The translations under genes were made by a program, and so were the position numbers. Shown piece by piece: positions 1 to 7,341 of a stretch of DNA of 11,079 bases (within the stretch, counting starts at the first letter, position 1; every line of letters begins with the position of its first letter). The DNA is from Deltaproteobacteria bacterium (lineage in GTDB: Bacteria; Desulfobacterota; Desulfarculia; Adiutricales; Adiutricaceae): assembly GCA_031279155.1 (NCBI GenBank), contig JAITJB010000180.1, positions 1 to 11,079 of the forward strand, read 5' to 3'. The notes under the pieces were generated by a model, which was not told where the DNA came from, did not search any database, and worked only from the letters and a program-made list of their open reading frames with translations.

Positions 1-446
1 CCGCCGGAGATCTGAAGGACGACCGGGCCGGCTTGGGAGCGGATGTATTTTAAGTAGCCTATGATGGTCTCGGTATCAAGATCTTTTGCCCCGGGCCGGC
101 CAGAAGAAGCGTAGCAAACCGGGCAGATGAGATCGCAGCGGTCGGTTATTTCGAGTAATACCGTACAGGGGTGCTGGGCGTGCTCAGGGCACAGCCCGCA
201 ATCAAAGGGGCAGCCTTCTTTGGCTTCTTGGTGGACCTTTACTCCCAAGGCCGGATCTTTGGGCCTTCGCCAATCTTCAAATCTAGGCTCCCCGCGCCAG
301 ATAACTTCAGACGTCTCCCCGTGATCGGGGCAAATGCGGCTCAGAAATATTTCAATACCCTGGCGGTAAATTTTGGCTGGTAAGACCTTAAGACAGACCG
401 GGCAGAGGCTTTCGGTTGTAGATATTTCTTGATGGCCATCTTTCAT
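1..446 (-). CDS. trsS: Radical SAM protein TrsS, N-terminal part (runs off the left edge)
   Basis: The frame stays open to base 1 and gives 148 complete codons from an ATG at 446. Radical SAM signature CDLICPVC has the CX3CX2C ligands C104, C108 and C111 for a [4Fe-4S] cluster that cleaves S-adenosylmethionine; the visible part ends in LQISGG, the usual GGE strand of the barrel. Ahead of it lie CPVC (C15, C18), CPDHG (from C39) and GCPFDCGLCPEH (C79, C83, C86, H89) with C94, an extra metal-binding region. That block resembles the N-terminus of the archaeal MJ0619/tetraether lipid synthase type of radical SAM enzyme. Its place next to the C-GCAxxG-C-C, methyltransferase and double-CxxC genes fits NCBI family TrsS (radical SAM (seleno)protein). 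The start overlaps the preceding stop as ATGA, so translational coupling decides it; no strong Shine-Dalgarno is seen. No in-frame TGA occurs in the visible part. The substrate is unknown. Confidence 0.85.
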   Translation of the reverse strand, partial: MKDGHQEISTTESLCPVCLKVLPAKIYRQGIEIFLSRICPDHGETSEVIWRGEPRFEDWRRPKDPALGVKVHQEAKEGCPFDCGLCPEHAQHPCTVLLEITDRCDLICPVCYASSGRPGAKDLDTETIIGYLKYIRSQAGPVVLQISG

Positions 447-916
447 GATTCATCACGGCCCAAGGTCGGATCGAGCCCGTGCTCGGTTATGAGAGATAAA
501 GCCTTAATATAAGTGTCGCCCACTAGATCGGCGCACTGAGCCGTAGGCGCGGAAGTTTCTAAATTAAAGGCCGCGCCGTAAGAGTCAAAGATAGCCTTAC
601 AGGTCGGGGCAATTTGCCCTTTAAGCTCCTCTTTAACAAACCAGCCAACGAGAGCTTGTAAAGGCAGGCGGTGACCTAAAACCGGCCTTTCATCTTCTAG
701 CCCTTTACCCACGTGGAGACTTATGAGGCACAGCCCGCCGGTTAAGGCCCCGCAAAGAGAGCCCGATGAGGCCCCCATGGCTAGGCCAGATAAGGATCTG
801 ATGAGATCAGGGTTTTCGCGGCCCATAACCCTTAGGCCCAAGATGACGACGATTTGGGCGCAGGTGTAACCCTGACCGGCCAGTTCTAAGATATCCATCC
901 TGGTATCTTCGTCCAT
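443..916 (-). CDS. C-GCAxxG-C-C family protein, DVU_1555-like
   Basis: A 157-residue protein with the spaced cysteine pattern of the C-GCAxxG-C-C family: C19 (GYTCAQ), then GSLCGALTGGLC with C55 and C63, then C106 (PTCKAIF) and C128 (AQCADLV). The family is thought to bind a redox-active metal or form redox disulfides, but no reaction is established. The middle motif is a variant: GSLCGALTGG replaces a literal GCAxxG. The segment from about residue 41 to 70 is hydrophobic and glycine-rich but holds the cysteines, so I do not call it a membrane helix. The ATG at 916 has GGAGA at 921-925, four bases upstream; Met7 is a weaker alternative. It lies 20 bases after the methyltransferase and overlaps the radical SAM gene by four bases, so it probably works with both. 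The call rests on motif plus neighbourhood (DVU_1555 family). Confidence 0.8.
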   Translation of the reverse strand: MDEDTRMDILELAGQGYTCAQIVVILGLRVMGRENPDLIRSLSGLAMGASSGSLCGALTGGLCLISLHVGKGLEDERPVLGHRLPLQALVGWFVKEELKGQIAPTCKAIFDSYGAAFNLETSAPTAQCADLVGDTYIKALSLITEHGLDPTLGRDES

Positions 917-920
917 ATAT

Positions 921-925
921 TCTCC
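921..925 (-). promoter_or_regulatory. Ribosome binding site of the C-GCAxxG-C-C gene
   Basis: GGAGA on the minus strand sits four bases before the ATG at 916. It lies in the 20-base gap after the methyltransferase stop and supports Met1 rather than Met7. Confidence 0.65.
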
Positions 926-936
926 AAAATTTTTTT

Positions 937-1812
937 CTACAGTTTTTGGTTTTCTCGTGGCTCTTTGGCGGCTATGACCATGAGATAGCTCATGGGGCGC
1001 TTTGGGTAGCTTAGATCGCCGCCTAGGTCGCTATTTGGGTCGCTATTTGGGCTGCTCCCGAGGCCGCCCTCTAGATTGCCACCAAGGCCCCCCCCTAGAT
1101 TGCATAGTTCGTTTAAACCCTCGCGGCCGTAAGCCCAAACCAGGGCGGCGGCTAGGCTATTTAACTCAGCGAGGCAATCTTTAGCTGAAATTATCTTAAA
1201 GCCGCCGCCAATAAGAAGGCTCAGTATCTCAGGGGCGGTTATGGCCCCTTTAAGGCAGGAGCCATTGGCAAGGTTATCATCTTGGTTTTTGGGGCCTTTG
1301 GGGTTTTTGTGGATTAAAGAGGTATCATTTCTAGCCGGGCTTTTGGTGTTATCAGGGTTATCAATACTACCTTGGGCGATCAGATCGCTATAGACCAAAA
1401 GGCCATTATCTTTTAGGACCCGCCAAAATTCCGCCAGTGCTCTTTTTCGGCTGCCAACTAGATTGAGCACGCACTCGCAAAAAATCCCGTCAGCCGTATT
1501 ACTTTCTAGCGGCATGTCGTCTAAACTAGCTAGAATGGTTTGGGCGTTTGAATCACAGCTTTTTAATATTTTGGGATCGCTATCTATTCCAATAGCTCTA
1601 AAGCCTCTGGCCGTAAAAAGCTTCAAGCTTTCCCCTAAACCGCAGCCAGCGTCGATTAAAACGGCGCCTTGAGGAAAGGCGCATTGTTCTAAGGCCTGCT
1701 CGGTTAGCTTTAGCCCGCCGGGCCTCAGGGCCGGGCCGCAGACGGCCATGAGCTTGCCCCAAGAATGTTGCGGGATGCCTTGTTGCGGGCTAGTCATTGG
1801 CGGGCTACTCAC
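937..1812 (-). CDS. trsM: Class I SAM-dependent methyltransferase, TrsM (DVU_1556-like)
   Basis: A 291-residue protein with a Rossmann SAM-binding core: motif I VLIDAGCGLG (residues 51-60), the acidic loop after strand 2 in AIGIDSDP (D77), a motif II-like DDMPL region at 98-102, and FWRVLKDNGLLVYSD (129-143), the post-core helix and strand 5. The methyl acceptor is unknown. Two hydrophilic stretches interrupt the fold: residues about 148-185 (Asn/Asp/Lys-rich) and a Gly/Ser/Asn/Asp tract at 238-268 before the final strand SYLMVIAAKEP. I see no reading-frame damage. The start is GTG at 1812, overlapping the upstream stop as GTGA, with GGAGG at 1817-1821 four bases away. An ATG five codons in is possible but lacks such a signal. 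Position between the double-CxxC gene and the C-GCAxxG-C-C gene matches the DVU_1556/TrsM family. Confidence 0.85.
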   Translation of the reverse strand: MSSPPMTSPQQGIPQHSWGKLMAVCGPALRPGGLKLTEQALEQCAFPQGAVLIDAGCGLGESLKLFTARGFRAIGIDSDPKILKSCDSNAQTILASLDDMPLESNTADGIFCECVLNLVGSRKRALAEFWRVLKDNGLLVYSDLIAQGSIDNPDNTKSPARNDTSLIHKNPKGPKNQDDNLANGSCLKGAITAPEILSLLIGGGFKIISAKDCLAELNSLAAALVWAYGREGLNELCNLGGGLGGNLEGGLGSSPNSDPNSDLGGDLSYPKRPMSYLMVIAAKEPRENQKL

Positions 1813-2021
1813 TTATCCTCCAAGAGCTTTTCGACCTCCAGCATCTTGCCGCTTGAGAGTTCTTGATCGACTAAGATCGTCCCGCAGGTCGGGCAGCCCG
1901 GGAGTTCAACAAAAAAGCTGGCGCCCATGTACTCGACATTAACTGATACTCTCTCTAAGGGTTTATTGCACTTAGGGCAATACCAGCCTTCGGCTCCAAA
2001 CTTTGAGAAAGCATGGGCCAT
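1809..2021 (-). CDS. Small double-CxxC redox or zinc-ribbon protein, DVU_1557-like
   Basis: A 70-residue protein with two CxxC knuckles, CPKC (C15-C18) and CPTC (C43-C46), about 25 residues apart: the layout of a zinc ribbon or rubredoxin-like metal site. Between them is a beta-rich segment (VSVNVEYMGASFFVELPG), and the tail is a charged helix. The DVU_1557 family is named a redox protein, but the bound metal cannot be told from sequence, and no partner is proven. The ATG at 2021 is preceded by a purine-rich GGGAG (2028-2032) six bases upstream. The start overlaps the upstream stop by one base (TAATG), and its own stop overlaps the methyltransferase GTG by four bases, so it is co-translated with both. 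A small metal- or electron-carrying partner of the large flavoprotein or the radical SAM enzyme is a reasonable inference. Confidence 0.8.
   Translation of the reverse strand: MAHAFSKFGAEGWYCPKCNKPLERVSVNVEYMGASFFVELPGCPTCGTILVDQELSSGKMLEVEKLLEDK
1817..1821 (-). promoter_or_regulatory. Ribosome binding site that selects the GTG start of trsM
   Basis: A perfect GGAGG lies inside the last codons of the preceding 70-aa gene, four bases from GTG at 1812. Together with the GTGA stop/start overlap it favours the GTG over the ATG at 1797. Confidence 0.75.
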
Positions 2022-4417
2022 TAAACTCTCCCCCCGGTTCTAGCAAAACCCTCTGAGCTGGCCGGGCTTTCAGCCCCCTCGCCAGGGACGTTTGGTAAGG
2101 TCATGCGGTGACACCAGGCCCGGTGGACCAGGTATCTACCGTCAGCTTTAAGCTCGTAGTCCACCCAAAAGGTCACTTGCCTAGGTCTTAAGCAGGCTAT
2201 GGAGTGACCGCTTTCAGGGTTAACGAAGGTCGGGCCGTTTTTAGCGGCATGCTCAAGGACCATAGTTACGTCGGAAACTAAGATCCTTTTGGCCTCAAAA
2301 TCTTCCAGCACCGAAGCTGGGATGTCTATGGCGAGGTTCATTTGGGGGGCCTCTTGTAAATTTTCTGGGATTATTTCTTGCCAGAGCTCGGTTAGCATTA
2401 ACCGTCTCAGGCGCAGGCGGTTTTCCCGGCGCTTAGATATGCCAGGGGGTTTTGGGGCGATTAAATCGTCTTCTTTTGGGGGATCAAATAAAAGCTCCAA
2501 GGGATGGATAGATCTCTGACCGCTGGCTAAGAAGCGGTCGCGGCACATGATGCACCAGGCTATAAAGGCCCCGTTAGCATCTTTAAAAATGGCGTTTGCC
2601 TCCATGACCCTTTGGGAGACAAACTTCTGGCCCATCTCAGGGAAGGCCTGGTCAACTAAGCCGCCGTAGCCGCAGCACATAGTAAAGCGGCGGGTGTATT
2701 TTGGCTCGATATAATCTTGCTTTAAGCTTTTTAAGATAGATCGAACCCCATCTTGGCCGGTTTCATCCAAGCGGGCGGCGCAGGGGTCGTGGATAATGAA
2801 AGAACCCGGGCGAGCGCTAGATTCTTTTGGGAGCGGAAGATCTGCTAAAACCTCCCAAAGGCCAATGGTTGGAATCTGAGGTAAACTCCCCTTAAACATC
2901 AGCTGGCAGGAGGGGCAGGCGAGGATAACCTTGGGTGCGCCAAGCTTTTGATGGGCGCCTAGCATGGCCTCCGTGGTCTTTGAAGTTAATATGGCCCGGC
3001 CAGACCAGCGGCCCGGCGCCCCGCAGCAGCCGGTCCAAATCCCCACCCCGCCGTCAAGGTGACTTGTGAGGTGACGATATAAGCTGATGGTAACGTCTGG
3101 CAGGGAGGCCGGCAGCTGACAGCCCGGAAAGAGAACGTACTTACTGTCCTGGCTGCCTTTTTGGGGCCTAATGAAAGCTACTTGCGGGGAATTGGAAAAT
3201 ACCTGATCTTCTAAGGGATACTCGTGGCTACTGACCGGCATGTGGTTAGTGGCCACCATGTCCAAGCGGCACAGATCGACAAAGCGGCCTAAATCGGCTC
3301 CGTTAGGGCAGATCTGACCGCACAGGCCGCATTGGGCGCAGCTATTAATAAAGCGGTTGGAACTGCGGTTACCGAAGGCGGTAATGATGTTATTGTAAAA
3401 TTCTCTAGCAAGCTTCTTTGGATAGCTCACTCTATCTTGCAAAAACGGACAGGGCGGAAGGCAGGCTAAGCATGAGCAGGCTAAGCAGCGCTTAGCCTCA
3501 TTTATGGCATCTGTTGCCGTTGGGTTTAGGGGATCGGCGGGACTTACTTCCGGGGCGCTCTCACGGTCATTTAGATTAACATTTAGGATGGATTCAGTTA
3601 TGGCCTCTTTTTCCCTAGCCGAGGAGGGATTTACCCCCTGAAAGAGGCGATCTAAGGAGCCGGCGGCTATCTTACCAGCTTTTGTGGCTTCGATGTGAGG
3701 ATTAACTAAATTAACTGGGCTAATAAAAAAATTAGCCCGGCTTATGGCCATGGTCACGGGATCGGGCGCGAGATCGGACTCCGTTAATCCCAACATTTTT
3801 GGCTCGATAGCTGGATCGTCAAAGCCAATGAAGACGGCTTCAAAGCCAAGAGCCTTAAAGTCATCAGAAATTTTAGCCAAACTTAAAGGACCATCTAGCT
3901 CAACAAAGTTAATTTTTAAGCGCTTTAATGATTCTATGGTTTCTTTAAAGACTTTTTCGGGAAGCTTTTCCTCAGGTAGTTTAATGAGACTCCCGCCAAT
4001 GGGGCCTAAATGGTGGATAACAGCCTTATGGCCCTTTTTGGCTAGTTCAAAGGCGGCGACCAGCGATGATAAGCCTGAACCCAAGATGGCCGTCCGATGG
4101 CCGGTACCAGGGAGAGGATAGGGTTTAGTGGCCTTACCTAAGGTTACGACCATCTGTTCAAGGAAGGGTAGGTTTATTGGGCCGCCAAGAGAGCCTCGGA
4201 GGCATTTTTCCCGGCATGGGCCCTCGCAGAGCCTCCCGGTTAAGGCAGCCAGAGGCAGAAATCTCTCTAAGGTCTTTCTGGCCTCATCGAAGTGGCCCGA
4301 GCTAACAAGACAAGCTACGGCCCCGGCCTCCACGTGAACGGGACAGCGGCACTGACAAGCTGGCGGGGCGTCTTGGGTGCAAAGTTTTTCGAAGCTCTCA
4401 AGTTCATGGTGTTGCAT
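2021..4417 (-). CDS. FAD/Fe-S oxidoreductase fusion: GltD-like dicluster domain, flavin domain, 4Fe-4S and two CCG domains (DVU_1558-like)
   Basis: Residue numbers count from a TTG at 4453. I prefer the ATG at residue 13 (4417), which begins MQHHELESFEKLC as in GltD-type proteins; neither start has a strong Shine-Dalgarno. Order: a GltD-like dicluster domain (C25, C33, C35, C37, C76, C80, C84); an FAD Rossmann fold (GSGLSS 125-130, GG at 153-154) and its closing part (VNPHIEATKAGKIAAGSLDRL); CLACSC...CPF (323-336); a ferredoxin motif CAQCGLCGQICP (372-383); two CCG domains as in heterodisulfide reductase HdrB and GlpC (C445, CC476-477, C513, C516; then C558, CC593-594, C634, C637); and a C-terminal domain ending near HRM (782-784). 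The NADPH-binding Rossmann fold expected between the flavin halves seems missing, so the electron donor may be ferredoxin or a dithiol. It leads the trs operon downstream of mop. The TTG form would be 810 residues. Confidence 0.85.
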   Translation of the reverse strand: MQHHELESFEKLCTQDAPPACQCRCPVHVEAGAVACLVSSGHFDEARKTLERFLPLAALTGRLCEGPCREKCLRGSLGGPINLPFLEQMVVTLGKATKPYPLPGTGHRTAILGSGLSSLVAAFELAKKGHKAVIHHLGPIGGSLIKLPEEKLPEKVFKETIESLKRLKINFVELDGPLSLAKISDDFKALGFEAVFIGFDDPAIEPKMLGLTESDLAPDPVTMAISRANFFISPVNLVNPHIEATKAGKIAAGSLDRLFQGVNPSSAREKEAITESILNVNLNDRESAPEVSPADPLNPTATDAINEAKRCLACSCLACLPPCPFLQDRVSYPKKLAREFYNNIITAFGNRSSNRFINSCAQCGLCGQICPNGADLGRFVDLCRLDMVATNHMPVSSHEYPLEDQVFSNSPQVAFIRPQKGSQDSKYVLFPGCQLPASLPDVTISLYRHLTSHLDGGVGIWTGCCGAPGRWSGRAILTSKTTEAMLGAHQKLGAPKVILACPSCQLMFKGSLPQIPTIGLWEVLADLPLPKESSARPGSFIIHDPCAARLDETGQDGVRSILKSLKQDYIEPKYTRRFTMCCGYGGLVDQAFPEMGQKFVSQRVMEANAIFKDANGAFIAWCIMCRDRFLASGQRSIHPLELLFDPPKEDDLIAPKPPGISKRRENRLRLRRLMLTELWQEIIPENLQEAPQMNLAIDIPASVLEDFEAKRILVSDVTMVLEHAAKNGPTFVNPESGHSIACLRPRQVTFWVDYELKADGRYLVHRAWCHRMTLPNVPGEGAESPASSEGFARTGGRV

Positions 4418-4472
4418 AGGCGGCCTGGCTAAGAGTTTATTGTATTTTAGCAATTAAGCCTGTTAAGGTCAA

Positions 4473-4486
4473 AAAGCTGAAGCTTT
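4473..4486. repeat. Small dyad AAAGCT-GA-AGCTTT upstream of the fusion oxidoreductase gene
   Basis: Perfect six-base arms separated by two bases. It sits just upstream of the TTG/ATG starts of the minus-strand fusion gene. Too short to fold convincingly as RNA; it could be a protein site or chance. Confidence 0.4.
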
Positions 4487-4490
4487 ATGG

Positions 4491-4510
4491 GTCTTACTTA
4501 GAAGTAAGAC
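4491..4510. repeat. Perfect 9-bp dyad between mop and the trs operon
   Basis: GTCTTACTT-AG-AAGTAAGAC has perfect nine-base arms around two bases. The tiny centre suits a dimeric DNA-binding protein better than an RNA hairpin, though an eight-pair stem with a four-base loop is possible. It lies about 40-75 bases upstream of the fusion gene start, where a promoter or operator would be expected. I do not recognise the regulator. Confidence 0.55.
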
Positions 4511-4523
4511 TTTGGCCTAAAGA

Positions 4524-4566
4524 TAAACGGCCCCGGACGCCGGTTAAGGGCGGCAGGGGCCGTTTT
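4524..4566 (-). terminator. Strong hairpin after mop, possible partial terminator
   Basis: Perfect ten-base arms AAACGGCCCC (4525-4534) and GGGGCCGTTT (4556-4565), with an inner CGCC/GGCG stem (4538-4541 with 4549-4552). Read on the minus strand it follows the mop stop by about 40 bases and is trailed by only a weak T-rich run (TTTATCTTT). Read on the plus strand it ends in TTTT. It may end part of the mop transcript and so lower expression of the trs genes, or it may protect the mop mRNA 3' end. Confidence 0.6.
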
Positions 4567-4606
4567 AGCCCTGATGGCCTAGGGCCTGTTTAAAGCAAAA
4601 ATATGG

Positions 4607-7333
4607 CTACTCCTTGTTCTGGATGGCCTCAAGGACCCTAGCCGGGAGAGCCGGAATGCGCTTAACCCTGGCGCCAGTGGCGTTGTAGATGGCGTTTAGG
4701 ATAGCCGGATGGGGAACGCACAAGGGGATCTCGCCCACGCCAGCCGCGCCAAAGGGCCCGAACTCGCGGGGATGCTCAAAGTACATGATCTCGATATTGT
4801 CGGGAATATCTTTGGCAAAGGGGAAACCGCCGCCGATCATGGTTTTGTGCTTTTCGATGTCCTCGAAGTCTTCGGTTAAGGCCAGACCAATGGCCTGGGC
4901 CACGCCGCCCCAGAGCTGGCCATCGACGATCAAGCGGTTATTGACCTTACCAATATCAACGGCAAAGGTAATCTTATCGACTTGAGTCTTACCAGTAGCC
5001 AGTTCCACGGTGATCTCAGCTAGGCAGGCGCCGTACATGTAGACCATGAAGGGTTTCCCCTGGCCTAGCTCGTTTAAGGCCTCGCCAGGCACCGAGAAGG
5101 TGCCGTCATATTTAGTGGGAACGCCGGCGGCTGTGGCCTCTTGGTAGTTCATATAGCCGCCGTCGGGCTTTTTAAGGCCCTTTAACATGTTCTCGCAGGC
5201 AACCCTAATGGCCCCGCCGGTCATGACCTGGGAGCGCGAGCCGCCAGCCGGACCGGAGACCGGGTTACGGGTGTCAGCCCAGGTGAACTTTAAGCGCTCA
5301 GGGGCGACATTCATGGGCCGTAAGCCCTGGTGGGCCGTACCCACAGCTCCCATGTCAGCGCCCTGGCCGTGATCTTCCCAAGCCGTACAGACGGTGATGG
5401 TCTCATCAGGGTGGAGCTCAACATAGGCGTTAGAGGAGTCGGCGCCGTCGAGACCGCAGCCGTATGAACCAACGGCTAGGCCCACGCCCTTTTTATGGGT
5501 GGCCGTGCTCTCGTCTTTGGCTTTCTTTAAGGCCGCGTCGTACTTGGGCTTTAAGGCCTCAAGCATTTCAGCGTATGAATATGAATCTAAAACCTGACCG
5601 TTGGGGTTAGTGGATCCGGGCCTATGGACGTTTTTGTACCTAAACTCCCAGGGGTCCATGTTGAGTTTAGCGGCCATTTCATCGGCCACAATCTCGCTTA
5701 TCAGTTGGGCCTGAGTTCCGCCGTAACCGCGGAAGGCCGAGCCCCAAGCGTGGTTGGTGCAGATGGTGCGGCCCTCGCCGCGAATGCTGGCAATATCGTA
5801 AGCCGCGCCCATGAACTGGACGCCGCGAACCGTCAGTAAATCGCCAAACTCGCAGTATGGCCCGTGATCGACGTCGTAGTCGGTTTCCATGGCCAAAAGC
5901 TTGCCGGTTTTATCAGCGGCAAACCTTACGGTGCCGTAGAAGGGCGAGCGCTTACCGGTGTACTGCATCTGCTGGTGGTAGTTGAAGACCAAGTAGCAGG
6001 GGCGGCCGGTAGCGGCCACGCAGACGGCCACGATGGCCTCATTGGTGGGACTAAATTTGTAGCCAAAGGTCCCGCCCATGGGGTTACTGACCAGATGAAG
6101 TTTATCATCGGCTAAGCCTACGCCCTCGATGATCATGACCTTGTGGAGGTGGACGCCGATACTCTTGGAGTGGACGATGACCGCCCCATCGGCGTTAATG
6201 TAACCAAAAGCGCAGTCCGGCTCTAACGGCATGTGGGGGGTACGGCTGGTAATGATGGTATCTTCCGCGACCACCACGTCATCGCGAGCAAAAATGGGCG
6301 CGCTGTCCTCGCCTTTGACCAGTTTTTGCGTGTAGTAGTGGTTGGGGGTGCCGGGGTGGATCTCGATGGCGTCCGGGGCCTTGGCCGCCGGGACGCTTAA
6401 GTAGGCCGGAAGGACTTCTAAATCGACCTTAACGGCTTCAACGGCAGCTTTTGCTTGTTCTTCGGTGGCCGCTGCAACTACCGCGATGGCGTCGCCGTAT
6501 TGGAAGACCTTAGTATCGCATAAAATGGGCCTTTCTTTGCCGTCGCCCTTATTGGAGGGGAAGGCCAGGCCGTTAATGCGGTTATTACCTTTGACGTCTT
6601 TGTGGGTGATGACTTTAAAGACGCCAGGCATCTTCTCGGCTTCGGAAATATCGATGCCCTTGATGTTGGCGTGGGAGACCTTGGCCTGGACCAGAGCCAG
6701 CACCAGGCGGTTGGGGGGCAGCTCTAAACCTAAATCGCCGCCGTATTTAAGCGTTCCAGTGACTTTACCCACAGCCGTCGGGCGCGGGTACTTGGAATCT
6801 AAGCCCCAAATGTGGCCGTCAGAGGGGAGCTTGTAATCAAGATCATCGGCCTTAATCTCGCCGCGCAGGACCTTTGCGGCGTCGATGACCGCGTCCACCA
6901 ACGGGATATAGCCCGTACAGCGACAAGCGTTGCGGTTTTTCTGGAACCAATCGCGGACCTCCTCGCGGGAGGGATTGGGGTTTGCGTCCAAGAGGGCCTT
7001 AGCTGAGACGATAAACCCGGGCGTACAGTAGCCGCACTGGGCCCCGCCGTGTTTAATCCAAGACCTCTGAATGGCGTGGAGGCTGTCTGGTGTACCAATG
7101 CCCTCAATGGTGAGGATTTGGGCCGCGTCTGGCACCCTTTTCATCTTAAGGACGCAACTGCGAACCAGTTTGCCGTCCACGATGACGTTACAGGCGCCGC
7201 ATTGACCTTCACCGCACCCGATTTTAGTGCCCAGAAGGTGAAGCTGTTCCCTTAAAACTTTGGCCAGGCTAGCTTCCTGATCGACAAAGATATTGTGGGG
7301 AACACCGTTAACATAGATAGTTTTTTGAATCAT
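4607..7333 (-). CDS. mop: Molybdenum aldehyde oxidoreductase (xanthine oxidase family, Desulfovibrio gigas Mop type)
   Basis: A 908-residue one-chain enzyme that oxidises aldehydes to carboxylic acids with water as oxygen source, passing electrons through two [2Fe-2S] clusters. The plant-type ferredoxin domain has C40, C45, C48, C60; the helical domain has C100, C103, C137, C139. These are the positions known for the 907-residue D. gigas enzyme. The molybdenum part follows: VGKVTGTLKYGGD (188-200), GGTFGYKF (420-427), AFRGYGGTQAQ (533-543), the Gln-rich motif near 657 (HGQGAD), and GAAGVGE ending in E868, aligned with the catalytic Glu869. There is no FAD domain, as in Mop, and no signal peptide. 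D. gigas Mop carries molybdopterin cytosine dinucleotide; that is inferred here. The ATG at 7333 has AGGAG at 7342-7346. Adjacent pterin cofactor genes are consistent with a role in its maturation. The physiological aldehyde is unknown. Confidence 0.97.
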   Translation of the reverse strand: MIQKTIYVNGVPHNIFVDQEASLAKVLREQLHLLGTKIGCGEGQCGACNVIVDGKLVRSCVLKMKRVPDAAQILTIEGIGTPDSLHAIQRSWIKHGGAQCGYCTPGFIVSAKALLDANPNPSREEVRDWFQKNRNACRCTGYIPLVDAVIDAAKVLRGEIKADDLDYKLPSDGHIWGLDSKYPRPTAVGKVTGTLKYGGDLGLELPPNRLVLALVQAKVSHANIKGIDISEAEKMPGVFKVITHKDVKGNNRINGLAFPSNKGDGKERPILCDTKVFQYGDAIAVVAAATEEQAKAAVEAVKVDLEVLPAYLSVPAAKAPDAIEIHPGTPNHYYTQKLVKGEDSAPIFARDDVVVAEDTIITSRTPHMPLEPDCAFGYINADGAVIVHSKSIGVHLHKVMIIEGVGLADDKLHLVSNPMGGTFGYKFSPTNEAIVAVCVAATGRPCYLVFNYHQQMQYTGKRSPFYGTVRFAADKTGKLLAMETDYDVDHGPYCEFGDLLTVRGVQFMGAAYDIASIRGEGRTICTNHAWGSAFRGYGGTQAQLISEIVADEMAAKLNMDPWEFRYKNVHRPGSTNPNGQVLDSYSYAEMLEALKPKYDAALKKAKDESTATHKKGVGLAVGSYGCGLDGADSSNAYVELHPDETITVCTAWEDHGQGADMGAVGTAHQGLRPMNVAPERLKFTWADTRNPVSGPAGGSRSQVMTGGAIRVACENMLKGLKKPDGGYMNYQEATAAGVPTKYDGTFSVPGEALNELGQGKPFMVYMYGACLAEITVELATGKTQVDKITFAVDIGKVNNRLIVDGQLWGGVAQAIGLALTEDFEDIEKHKTMIGGGFPFAKDIPDNIEIMYFEHPREFGPFGAAGVGEIPLCVPHPAILNAIYNATGARVKRIPALPARVLEAIQNKE

Positions 7334-7341
7334 TCACTCGA

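Noticed and set aside
1..446. Selenocysteine codon in TrsS
   Set aside because: No in-frame TGA is present in the visible 148 codons, and all expected cysteines are TGC or TGT. The rest of the gene is outside the window.
4415..4453. TTG at 4453 as the true start of the fusion oxidoreductase
   Set aside because: The extra 12 residues are not like the family N-terminus, and no Shine-Dalgarno precedes it. The ATG at 4417 fits better, though the TTG is not excluded.
5864..6836. Long antisense frames inside mop
   Set aside because: They are opposite the well-conserved Mop coding sequence, whose motifs continue throughout. They are shadows of its GC-rich codon use.
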